DNA from: Lachnospiraceae bacterium
Lineage (GTDB): Bacteria > Bacillota > Clostridia > Lachnospirales > Lachnospiraceae
Assembly: GCA_003488445.1 (NCBI GenBank)
Contig: DNLO01000068.1
Location: 1 to 6,657 of the forward strand
Length of the DNA stretch: 6,657 nucleotides
Reading direction: 5' to 3'
In this document: in pieces, positions 1-6,173 of the stretch
How positions within the stretch are numbered: position 1 is the first letter of the stretch
Layout of the letters: each line of letters begins with the position of its first letter
Translations under genes and position numbers: made by a program
Notes under the pieces: generated by a model
Databases searched by the model: none
What the model was told of the DNA's origin: nothing
The model's input: only the letters and a program-made list of their open reading frames with translations

Positions 1-866
1 AGGTTCATCAGGATATCCTCTCCGTCATCCCCCTTGCACCACACCTTAAGCTTCCCGAAGATCTCGTCATTCTCGTCTATCCATCCGTTGCCGTCGCTGT
101 CGTATTCTTTGAGGTCTGCGAAGCCGTTGCCGCTCTTCGTGCCGAAGAGCTCGCTGCCGTCATTTATCTTTCCGTCTTCATTCTTATCGAGTGCCAGGAA
201 TCCGGAGCCTCGCCCAAGCATCGGGATCTCATCCTCCACCCCGTCCGCATCTATGTCGAACAGGAATCTCTGATCCCTCACATCGGCTATCCCCGAGCCT
301 ACATTCACCACCAGAGGATCGCAAAGGGCGCTCTCCACCGAGGGGACATATACGTTCATATACTCCATGTAGCTCCGGCTCATGCTGATATCCACATTGA
401 AGCTTATCTCCCTGCCGTCGTCGGTCCTTGCCACACCGTCCGCATGAAACTCGGTATACTCATACTCCTGGTAGGTGAGGATCTGCTGCATGGAGCCGCC
501 TCCCATCATGGCACCTCCGAACCTGGAGAGCAGCAGGGAGAGCAGGAGATTCTGGAATTCACTCGCTGCCGATGTCTCTCTGTCAGCAACACTCTTTACT
601 CCTCCGAAAAGTCTGTCCAGTGTCCTGCTGTAGCTGTAGTTACCTGTATCGATAGTGCCGCCATCCTCCTTATCCCTGCCGGATGTACGGCTGTAGCCAT
701 CCCTGCCGTCCGCATAGTCTCCGCCGGGGAAATCCCCCATGCGGCTCTTTGCGTTTCCTCTTGCCTCCTCAAAGGAGCCCCTTGTGCCAGACATCCCTGT
801 CCGGCTACCTGCCTGGCGAAACTGCCTGGCAGAAGCCATGTTGATGCTGCTTTCGGTGATTCTCAT
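1..866 (-). CDS. EF-hand-like calcium-binding protein of unknown function (C-terminus beyond window)
   Basis: Starts at ATG 866-864, with GAGGAG at 875-880 eight bases upstream. It stays open to the left edge, giving 288 complete codons. My translation shows no signal peptide or membrane segment. Residues 1-16 are short and polar with an S-S-I-N-M-A-S-A-R pattern, and residues 17-75 are rich in Gly, Ser, Arg and Asp. A hydrophobic helix and Gly/Met-rich stretch follows at about 100-128, then a beta-rich part with FHADG at about 148-152. Three Asp-rich loops follow: D204-D206-D208-G209, D227-N229-D231-G232-I234 and D256-D258-N260-G261-I263-D264, with LALDKNEDGKINDGSELFG at 224-242 between them. 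This is the DxDxDG calcium-binding pattern. From memory, similar proteins with the same N-terminal pattern occur in clostridia and proteobacteria as hypothetical or EF-hand proteins. Calcium binding is likely; the cellular role is unknown. The predicted sigma-28-type promoter suggests expression with motility genes (inference). Confidence 0.85.
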   Translation of the reverse strand, partial: MRITESSINMASARQFRQAGSRTGMSGTRGSFEEARGNAKSRMGDFPGGDYADGRDGYSRTSGRDKEDGGTIDTGNYSYSRTLDRLFGGVKSVADRETSAASEFQNLLLSLLLSRFGGAMMGGGSMQQILTYQEYEYTEFHADGVARTDDGREISFNVDISMSRSYMEYMNVYVPSVESALCDPLVVNVGSGIADVRDQRFLFDIDADGVEDEIPMLGRGSGFLALDKNEDGKINDGSELFGTKSGNGFADLKEYDSDGNGWIDENDEIFGKLKVWCKGDDGEDILMN

Positions 867-874
867 ACGTTATT

Positions 875-880
875 CTCCTC
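875..880 (-). promoter_or_regulatory. Ribosome binding site of the EF-hand gene
   Basis: GAGGAG on the minus strand, 8 nt before ATG 866-864. It favours this start over the in-frame ATG nine codons further in. A second AGGAGG at 888-893 is about 21 nt from the start, too far to serve it directly. Confidence 0.75.
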
Positions 881-897
881 TCTTCTTCCTCCTGTTT

Positions 898-960
898 CGG
901 GCAACAAAAAGGACACCCGTATCATCCAGATACTTGCGATAAGATATCAATCCGTTGATA
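898..960 (-). other. Structured 5' leader with three short hairpins
   Basis: This lies in the roughly 128-nt leader between the predicted sigma-28-type start site and the EF-hand gene. Reading on the minus strand, the first hairpin is TATCAA-CGGA-TTGATA (960-945, perfect 6 bp). The second is GTATC-TGGAT-GATAC (933-919, 5 bp). The third is CGGG/CCCG (919-916 with 901-898), whose loop contains five T. The GTATC at 961-957 could also pair with the GATAC at 923-919, so alternative folds are possible. The hairpins are directly visible; any regulatory role is inference, and I do not recognise a known riboswitch class. Confidence 0.4.
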
Positions 961-1001
961 CAGCTGCCTTTCCTTAGCCCTATATTAGGTTTTCATAGTA
1001 T

Positions 1002-1029
1002 ATATCGGAGAGCAGAGGCAGAAACTTTA
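1002..1029 (-). promoter_or_regulatory. Sigma-28/sigma-D (motility-type) promoter
   Basis: The minus strand has TAAAGTTT (1029-1022), 12 bases, then TCCGATAT (1009-1002). Counted as TAAA-N16-TCCGATAT, this matches the Bacillus sigma-D consensus (TAAA, 14-16 nt, GCCGATAT) at all but one -10 base. It also matches the TAAAGTTT upstream element of enteric FliA promoters. The TAAA element begins in the TAA stop codon of the antiporter gene. Transcription would start near 995. The same region also holds TATACT, a possible sigma-A -10, but without a good -35. Confidence 0.65.
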
Positions 1030-2274
1030 CCTCAATTTTTCATATACCTTTTTCATGGTGAGCCCCTGCACCACAGTCGTAAAGAAGACGATGGCATAGG
1101 TGCACCCCAGCACTATGTGATACACCTCTGCATCCAGCATGGGCTTGCAGCTCATGGCCAGCGCTATGCACAGTCCGCCTCTGAGGCCTCCCCAGGTGAG
1201 GAGCGAAGCGAAGCGTGTCCGGGTGAAGCCGTCCGGTATCTGCCCCATGAGAAAGGTACTCGCGAAAAGACTGGAGAAACGTCCTGCCAGATTGAAGATC
1301 ACGGCTGCCACAGAGAGCTTCAGCACATTGGGCATCTGCAGTATCCTGATGAAGGACAGCCCCAGCAGCACGTACAGCACGGAGTTCAGCAGATTGTCCA
1401 TTATATCCCAGAAGGAGTCGAACTCTGCAAGGTCCATCTGATCCCCTGCATCCTCAGCTCTTTTGCGAAGCGTCGAAAAAAGCACTCCGCATACGACGGA
1501 CGCGATGGCTCCCGAGCAGGAGAAGACCTCACACAGCCAGTATGCCAGAGCCACAGAGAGCAGGCTCACGAAGATCCTTCGTTTGCCGTCCTCGCTCCTG
1601 CGGAAGATGAAAAAGAAGATGATGGTGACCACCGCTCCTATAAGCACTGCTCCGAAAAGCTCCCTGAACATCACTGCGAAGAATCCCTCACCCTCCTCGG
1701 CTTTCACGATGCCCGAGAAACATACGAAGAGAGCCACGCCCACTCCGTCGTTGAGCAGTGACTCTCCCTCTATCAGGAATCCCGTATCCTTCGGGAGTCC
1801 GAACTTCTTAAGTATGCTGGTAGCCGCGATGGGATCGGTAGGCGCCACTATGCTTCCGAACATGAGACACATCGGAAGTGAGAACGGAAGTCCCGTGATA
1901 CAGGACATACCGTAGAAGAGAAGTCCGTAGAATACCGCCCCCAGCAGCGTACAGACAAATGCCAGTACTCCCACCGGCCGTGCCATCCTCCCGAAGTCGT
2001 GCAGCCTCATATGGCAGGACCCTGCGAAGAGCATAAAGCAGAGTACCCCTTCCATCAGGAATCCCTCGATGTCGAAGAGCATGACATCGGCCAGAAGAGC
2101 GCTCACGCTGCTCCCTCTGGTAGCGGCTACGATGAAAGCACATGTCACTCCCACCACTGTGGCAAACAGCATCAGCGAGATCTCATAGGTCAGCTTCGTG
2201 ACCTTCTCGTTAAAGAAGCCGATGAGCACTATCAGCAGCAGGATCAGTACGGTAAGGGGCAGGAAATTCTCCAT
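1027..2274 (-). CDS. CPA1-family (NhaP-type) Na+/H+ or K+/H+ antiporter
   Basis: A 415-residue inner-membrane protein, hydrophobic throughout, with about 12 predicted membrane segments. It would exchange cytoplasmic Na+ or K+ for external protons and so affect pH and salt balance. Family marks are APTDP at 144-148 in a broken helix, ESLLNDG at 171-177 with the adjacent Asn175-Asp176 pair typical of electroneutral CPA1 antiporters, FWDIMDNLLNSVLYVLLGL at 288-306, and the WGGLRG motif at 361-366. It ends soon after the last helix, with no C-terminal regulatory domain, close in length to the short archaeal/bacterial NhaP type. The ATG lies 1 nt after the TGA of the DUF308 gene, and GAGGG at 2286-2290 lies inside that gene, so the two are probably translationally coupled. 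Ion preference cannot be read from the sequence. Confidence 0.9.
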   Translation of the reverse strand: MENFLPLTVLILLLIVLIGFFNEKVTKLTYEISLMLFATVVGVTCAFIVAATRGSSVSALLADVMLFDIEGFLMEGVLCFMLFAGSCHMRLHDFGRMARPVGVLAFVCTLLGAVFYGLLFYGMSCITGLPFSLPMCLMFGSIVAPTDPIAATSILKKFGLPKDTGFLIEGESLLNDGVGVALFVCFSGIVKAEEGEGFFAVMFRELFGAVLIGAVVTIIFFFIFRRSEDGKRRIFVSLLSVALAYWLCEVFSCSGAIASVVCGVLFSTLRKRAEDAGDQMDLAEFDSFWDIMDNLLNSVLYVLLGLSFIRILQMPNVLKLSVAAVIFNLAGRFSSLFASTFLMGQIPDGFTRTRFASLLTWGGLRGGLCIALAMSCKPMLDAEVYHIVLGCTYAIVFFTTVVQGLTMKKVYEKLR

Positions 2275-2275
2275 C

Positions 2276-2806
2276 TCAGTCTTTTCCCTCTATGGTGTCC
2301 CTGACCTTCTTGACGGTGACGGCAGCCACTATCATATCTATGCCGCCATCCATGAAATAGACGCCGATGAGGATGCCTGTCGCTACAGCCATGAACATGG
2401 GATGTGCAAATGAATAGATACCTACCACGATGCTCAGTATGCCGATGATGAGGCCCAGCCACCACTTGGACTCGATGCCCTTCATATTAAAGGCCAGTGC
2501 TATGGCAAGAGCGCCGCGGAGCACGAACCAGAATGCAGCCATGTAGACTATCATGCCGTCCAGCACCAGAGTGCTGCCGGGTCTTACGAGAGCGATGAAG
2601 CCGACTATCACAGCCAGCACACTGCTTATCGTCTCGAATATATGGCTCTGCTTCTGGAAAGCCCTGATGATGCCGGCGATACCGTAAACAAACATCATTA
2701 TGCCAAGAAAATACCCTGCGGACAGGAACGTCGCGAGAGGTGTGCACATCAAGGATATCCCGAAGAATATCATCAGGACGCCGAGAATAATAGTCAATAC
2801 AGTCAT
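2276..2806 (-). CDS. DUF308 / HdeD-like small membrane protein
   Basis: A 176-residue integral membrane protein with six hydrophobic segments in paired, repeat-like fashion, at about 2-22, 28-48, 60-77, 81-105, 115-136 and 138-163. The tail VKKVRDTIEGKD is charged. Length, six-helix layout and Gly-rich helices fit the DUF308 family that includes E. coli HdeD, a protein linked to acid resistance at high cell density. The biochemical role is not established for this family. The start is set at ATG 2806-2804 because AGGAGG at 2814-2819 stands 7 nt before it. An in-frame ATG seven codons upstream (2827) would place that Shine-Dalgarno inside the gene and has no site of its own. The gene ends 1 nt before the antiporter, and the two probably share a transcript. 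Confidence 0.85.
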   Translation of the reverse strand: MTVLTIILGVLMIFFGISLMCTPLATFLSAGYFLGIMMFVYGIAGIIRAFQKQSHIFETISSVLAVIVGFIALVRPGSTLVLDGMIVYMAAFWFVLRGALAIALAFNMKGIESKWWLGLIIGILSIVVGIYSFAHPMFMAVATGILIGVYFMDGGIDMIVAAVTVKKVRDTIEGKD

Positions 2807-2813
2807 TTCATTT

Positions 2814-2819
2814 CCTCCT
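2814..2819 (-). promoter_or_regulatory. Ribosome binding site that sets the DUF308 start
   Basis: A perfect AGGAGG on the minus strand, 7 nt upstream of ATG 2806-2804. It decides for the shorter 176-residue form over the 183-residue reading that begins at 2827. Confidence 0.85.
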
Positions 2820-2837
2820 GTGATCAATTTAAGAGAT

Positions 2838-2852
2838 TGATATCGGATATCA
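2838..2852 (-). repeat. Inverted repeat over the predicted transcription start (possible operator)
   Basis: TGATAT-CCG-ATATCA on the minus strand is a perfect 6-base dyad with a 3-base centre. It abuts and slightly overlaps the predicted -10 at 2852-2857 and covers the expected start near 2845, a place where a repressor would block transcription. It could instead form a short hairpin at the 5' end of the transcript. No regulator can be named. Confidence 0.4.
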
Positions 2853-2880
2853 GTATACTATATCAGTCTCCGGATGCAAA
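2852..2880 (-). promoter_or_regulatory. Sigma-A promoter for the DUF308-antiporter pair
   Basis: On the minus strand, TTTGCA (2880-2875, 4 of 6 to TTGACA), 17 bases, then TATACT (2857-2852, 5 of 6 to TATAAT). The -35 lies within the last codons of the ClC gene and the -10 just after its TGA. The leader would be about 40 nt. It implies that the DUF308-antiporter pair can be expressed separately from the upstream operon. Confidence 0.5.
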
Positions 2881-4131
2881 ACCCATCCCTCCTCGTCCTG
2901 CTGGGAATACGGAAGCCAGGCTCTTGCCGCAGGCGGCACAGATAAAGATACAGAGAAGTGCCTTTACGGGAAAGCAGAGAAGCAGCAGAAGCGAGGCCGC
3001 GATCGGCTTCTTCAGCTGTGCTCCCAGCATCGTGGCGCACACTGCCGCCGCGGCAAAGGCCGCATGAGGCACGGGATCAGACGCGAATACGAAAGATGCC
3101 AGAGCGAAGCCCATGCATGTGCAGGCGAATATCAGCGGGAAGAAATGCCCTCCCTTCATGCCGAGATTGATACAGAAGGTGGTCATGATGATCTTCAGCA
3201 CACAGATGCCTGCAAGAAACAGCGGACTGAAGGAGACAAAGGTCTCCATAAGCTCTCCCATCTGCTCCTCGCCCGAGGACATGACGATGGGAAGAGCGAG
3301 CCCCATGGCACCGATCACGAGACCGCAGACCGTCTCTCTGACAGTCACCGGAATGCACCTTCCGGCACCCTTCGTGAGCTTTTCACACAGCTCGAAGATA
3401 AGATACAGCAGCAGTCCCACAGGAATATATACAAGGAGCATGAGATAGTCGCAGGCTCCCATGGGCGCATCCGCAAAAGCCGGAAAGCCCTCCATTGCAG
3501 TGCCGAAGAAATAAGTCAGCACATAAGCCGTAAGAAATCCGGCCCCGGTGGATATTCCGTAGAAAAGGAGCTTGTTGCCCCTCGTGAGCATGACCGTCGC
3601 GTCGTCATCTCCGTCTCCGCCCTCCTCTACAGCCAGTATGCCGAAAAGCGGTGAATGAAAGAGCTGTCCCAGTGTCACCGCCTCTCCTATCTCGGAGAAG
3701 AGCTCGGAGTTCCTCTTTGCGAAGGTGACATTATCACCCACCCAGTAGCATAGTGCTGCGATGATCCCGGTAAGCCCAGCCTCGGGGCCTACGCTTGATG
3801 CACATATCAGAGGAATGAAAGCACAGACGAGCATGACAGCCATGGGATGATAATCGTAGTGCTTATCCTTTTTTATCCTGCCCATGACTACATCCAGCTC
3901 CTCGGGATAGTCTCCGAAGATCCTGTGGAGCACCCCTGTGATGAGACCTCCCAGAGTACATATGATAAGCGGTATCCAGGATATCCCCGTGCTTTCGGGG
4001 AGTCTGACCCAAAGCAGGGAAGTACATAAGGATACCGCCTTTAAGAAGCACCATATCACTGCTCCCGCGAAGCCTCCGAGCAGTGCAGTAAACAAGACAA
4101 GCTTTATGGAGTTGGCATGCCTCTCCTTCAT
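2863..4131 (-). CDS. Divergent ClC-family anion channel/transporter
   Basis: A 422-residue integral membrane protein that would move chloride or another small anion across the cytoplasmic membrane. Evidence is the many hydrophobic helices, SSVGPEAG at 112-119, HSPLFGILAVEE at 159-170 (matching the NAPLAGILFIIEE region of E. coli CLC-ec1) and MKGGHFFP at 325-332 (the GxFxP anion-binding motif). The usual GREGP motif reads S-S-V-G-P, so the gating Glu (E148 of CLC-ec1) is replaced by Val114. E117 follows in GPEAG, a form I recall from distant prokaryotic ClC groups. No CBS domains are present. The start lies 8 nt after the DUF2225 stop. Its Shine-Dalgarno is poor (GAGGGGCAGG lies about 20 nt upstream), so translation is probably coupled. 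Whether it is a channel or an exchanger is open. Confidence 0.88.
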   Translation of the reverse strand: MKERHANSIKLVLFTALLGGFAGAVIWCFLKAVSLCTSLLWVRLPESTGISWIPLIICTLGGLITGVLHRIFGDYPEELDVVMGRIKKDKHYDYHPMAVMLVCAFIPLICASSVGPEAGLTGIIAALCYWVGDNVTFAKRNSELFSEIGEAVTLGQLFHSPLFGILAVEEGGDGDDDATVMLTRGNKLLFYGISTGAGFLTAYVLTYFFGTAMEGFPAFADAPMGACDYLMLLVYIPVGLLLYLIFELCEKLTKGAGRCIPVTVRETVCGLVIGAMGLALPIVMSSGEEQMGELMETFVSFSPLFLAGICVLKIIMTTFCINLGMKGGHFFPLIFACTCMGFALASFVFASDPVPHAAFAAAAVCATMLGAQLKKPIAASLLLLLCFPVKALLCIFICAACGKSLASVFPAGRGGMGFASGD

Positions 4132-4139
4132 CAGCGACG

Positions 4140-4973
4140 TCAGGAATACCTGCCCCTCTTTTCCTTTATCAGATCCCGCAGATCTTCCGCCTTGGGCCGG
4201 AGCACAGAAGATATGCTCCTGTTCTGCAGTGCACGGAGCACATACTTTCCTGCATCATCCAGGATACCCTGGTCATAGCACAGAGCCGCCATCAGATAAT
4301 CAAAGGCTGTCTCATCGATGCCGCAGATGGGAAAGCTCTCGCCTATTGCTGCGGCCTCCAGGTTGCGCATCGCATACTTGATAAGCTTGTGCTCTGCAGC
4401 CTCGCTCATCTCGTCATCATCCGCGACCTCCGCTCCGGCAGCTATGAGGCTCTCTCTCCAGCCTCTTAAAAGCCATGCCGTATTGAGGGCCGTATAGCCT
4501 CGAAGCCCGCTCTTCGCACCGCGTATGAGACAGCATCTCATGGCTGATTTGTAGTACGTATACGCATCCTCGTACCTTCTGGACTTCTCTTCTTTGGATG
4601 CATCCTTGTCCCATCTGGTGGCCTTCTCCTTCAAAAGAGCCGCCTCCTTGGGCCTGATCTTGCCGAAGTAGCTGTCCATATCCGCATACCCGCATACCGG
4701 ACACTCCGTCACTCTGTATTTTGCGACATCTATATTCTTGAATCTGGGGCGCAGATCCATATCCATCCCGTCAGACTGTGCCTTGCCCGCACGTACTATC
4801 TTGGTCGTGAACTCATAGCCGCAAACGGGGCATGTGTGCTCCTTGTCACGCAAAAGCTGCAGCTCACCGGCCGTATCGACCGTAACTGTCTTCTTCGCCG
4901 CATGCGCTTCCGCTCCCGATCCGGATCCCGATCCCGGAAGCGGCTTCGGACTTCCCGGCAGCTCTCCTCTCAT
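4140..4973 (-). CDS. DUF2225 zinc-ribbon protein
   Basis: A 277-residue soluble protein. Two CPVCG knuckles (C48/C51 and C91/C94) probably bind one zinc ion. Between them is DMDLRPRFKNIDVAKY at 71-86, close to the DxDLRPxY signature I associate with DUF2225. Residues about 130-270 are helical, with YEDAYTYYKSAM and AAIGESFPICGIDETAFDYL segments resembling TPR-like helical repeats, and could bind a partner protein. The first 40 residues carry a Pro-Gly-Ser low-complexity stretch (PGSPKPLPGSGSGSG) encoded by repeated GATCCGGATCCC-like bases. This is a probable flexible linker and longer than I would expect before the first knuckle. GGGAGG at 4982-4987 lies 8 nt before the ATG. It sits between the STAS-kinase and ClC genes, 19 and 8 nt away. 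The molecular function of the family is unknown. Confidence 0.85.
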   Translation of the reverse strand: MRGELPGSPKPLPGSGSGSGAEAHAAKKTVTVDTAGELQLLRDKEHTCPVCGYEFTTKIVRAGKAQSDGMDMDLRPRFKNIDVAKYRVTECPVCGYADMDSYFGKIRPKEAALLKEKATRWDKDASKEEKSRRYEDAYTYYKSAMRCCLIRGAKSGLRGYTALNTAWLLRGWRESLIAAGAEVADDDEMSEAAEHKLIKYAMRNLEAAAIGESFPICGIDETAFDYLMAALCYDQGILDDAGKYVLRALQNRSISSVLRPKAEDLRDLIKEKRGRYS

Positions 4974-4992
4974 ATCGCCATCCTCCCAAGCG

Positions 4993-6093
4993 TCAATTTC
5001 TCTTCAAACGGTTCTTGTTCTCAAGCCTCAGGAGTATGTTCTCCTTCAGCACGAAGTACTTGACCAAAAGCGCATTCATGGACTTGATATCCTGCTGTCT
5101 TTCGCCCATATAACGTGCAAAGAACGCATTCCAGAATCCAAGACAGGTCGCCTTCGACAGTCCGTACGTTCTCCGGCAGTAGCCCTCATCCTTCCTCTCT
5201 ATGGCGACTAAGGATGCGAAGAGAGCCTGCAGATCGAACAGCGAATTGCCCCTGCCGCTTCCCGCCATATCCAGGAGCAGGAGCTCCCCGTTCTGCACCA
5301 TCACACTGTTCAGATTGATATCTCCGTGTACGTATGTCACGCTGTCCGGTATGGAAGAGATAAGGGTGGAAAAGACCGACGTATTGGCATCGCTCGGGTC
5401 ATTGACCTCTCTCAGCCACTTCATGTATTTCTCCTTCATCTCCGGAAGCTTTCCTTCGGGTATCTCGGTGGAGTGCAGCTCCCTCATGGTGTCTGCCAGC
5501 ATGTTGGCATATTTGACCATATCGTCCGGATTGTGGCTGATGAGATATGACAGGGATGTCATCTCCGCCTTCTCGTATACTATGCCGTATCCGTCATCGC
5601 ACTGCACCACGTCGTAGGGTATCAGGGTGGGCACCCCGCAGACCATGGCAGCCTGGGCGTAGCTCCTCTCCTTCTTGATCTCGGACAGTGGCACCGAGCT
5701 TGCGTACACCTTGATCATCTCATCGTCGGAGAGCTGGAATATCTCTCCGTTCAGAGCCGAGCTTATCTTCTGGCAGCCCTTTAAGGATACGAACCTCATC
5801 GTGCGCTCTATGTTGAATATCTCGCTGAAACCCGTGACATCGAATATATCAAAGACTTCATCGGATACATTCCTGATGGTGATATCTCTCTTTATGGCCT
5901 TCTTGATCTTGAGCAGCACCCGCAGTCCCGCACTTGATATATATTCCAGATCAGAGGCATCGAAGGCGATGTCCACGTTATCGAACAGCATCCCCTCATC
6001 CATCAGCTCCGTCTCGATCTGCGCTACATTCTTGGAATCAATACGTCCCGACAGATAGAAAGTCAGGGCTCCTTCGGTAAATTCGCTCTTCAA
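4993..6093 (-). CDS. STAS domain fused to aminoglycoside-phosphotransferase-like kinase
   Basis: A 366-residue soluble protein. Residues 1-105 are a STAS (anti-sigma-factor antagonist) domain. FDASDLEYISSAGLRVLL at 44-61 fits the SpoIIAA core, with Ser54 at the phospho-acceptor position. Residues about 110-366 form a protein-kinase-like/APH fold: beta-3 Lys128 in MIKVY, helix-C Glu142 in KKERSY, hinge IVYEKAE at 171-177, Brenner loop HGDINLNS at 256-263 and metal-binding Asp275 in LLLLDM. The Brenner loop usually reads HGDxxxxN; here the eighth residue is Ser263, so metal binding may be altered. From memory, the kinase part resembles TIGR02172, a Fibrobacter paralogous family. The start is TTG 6093-6091, with GGGAGGG at 6099-6105 five nt upstream. 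The next in-frame Met is residue 31, inside the STAS fold. It heads the operon with DUF2225 and ClC. The substrate is unknown; antibiotic resistance should not be assumed. Confidence 0.87.
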   Translation of the reverse strand: MKSEFTEGALTFYLSGRIDSKNVAQIETELMDEGMLFDNVDIAFDASDLEYISSAGLRVLLKIKKAIKRDITIRNVSDEVFDIFDVTGFSEIFNIERTMRFVSLKGCQKISSALNGEIFQLSDDEMIKVYASSVPLSEIKKERSYAQAAMVCGVPTLIPYDVVQCDDGYGIVYEKAEMTSLSYLISHNPDDMVKYANMLADTMRELHSTEIPEGKLPEMKEKYMKWLREVNDPSDANTSVFSTLISSIPDSVTYVHGDINLNSVMVQNGELLLLDMAGSGRGNSLFDLQALFASLVAIERKDEGYCRRTYGLSKATCLGFWNAFFARYMGERQQDIKSMNALLVKYFVLKENILLRLENKNRLKRN

Positions 6094-6098
6094 ACCAT

Positions 6099-6105
6099 CC
6101 CTCCC
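6099..6105 (-). promoter_or_regulatory. Ribosome binding site that sets a TTG start
   Basis: GGGAGGG on the minus strand, 5 nt before TTG 6093-6091. The only nearby ATG (6098-6096) abuts this site and opens a two-codon frame ending in TGA, so TTG is the plausible initiator of the STAS-kinase. Confidence 0.75.
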
Positions 6106-6138
6106 GATATGCCTTCTGGTGCAAAAACATCCTCATCC

Positions 6139-6167
6139 ACTATATCATAAATGCCATTCTCTGTCAG
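6139..6167 (-). promoter_or_regulatory. Sigma-A promoter (extended -10) of the STAS-kinase/DUF2225/ClC operon
   Basis: On the minus strand, CTGACA (6167-6162, 5 of 6 to TTGACA), 17 bases, then TATAGT (6144-6139, 5 of 6 to TATAAT), preceded by TGA as an extended -10. Transcription would start near 6132, giving a leader of about 40 nt before the TTG start. Spacing and both hexamers are good. Confidence 0.65.
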
Positions 6168-6173
6168 ATAATC

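Noticed and set aside
444..977. A 177-codon open frame on the plus strand
   Set aside because: It lies opposite the EF-hand gene and its leader, is Cys/Ser/Ala-rich without a recognisable motif, and overlaps the sequence that carries the supported minus-strand start.
898..995. Resemblance of the EF-hand leader to a GEMM (cyclic-di-GMP-I) riboswitch: GGCA, a stem with a tetraloop, then CGCAAG
   Set aside because: The tetraloop is CGGA rather than GNRA, and the GGGACGCAAAGCC core and the receptor part are missing, so it cannot be called without a covariance-model hit.
955..1761. A 268-codon open frame on the plus strand
   Set aside because: It lies opposite the well-supported antiporter gene. 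Its translation is rich in His, Glu and Gln with no hydrophobic or family pattern, which is typical of the antisense of a membrane-protein gene. No Shine-Dalgarno was noted.
2840..2847. A second TCCGATAT on the minus strand, which could be another sigma-28 -10 element
   Set aside because: No TAAA lies 14-16 bases upstream, and the bases are part of the inverted repeat next to a better sigma-A promoter.
4913..4937. Short GATCC/GGATCC-like repeats
   Set aside because: They are explained by codons for the Pro-Gly-Ser linker of the DUF2225 protein. They are too short and irregular to be a repeat element.
6078..6110. TAAA and CCCGATAT on the plus strand, like a sigma-28 promoter pointing to the right
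   Set aside because: The spacing is 21 bases, too long, and it would drive transcription antisense to the radical SAM gene.
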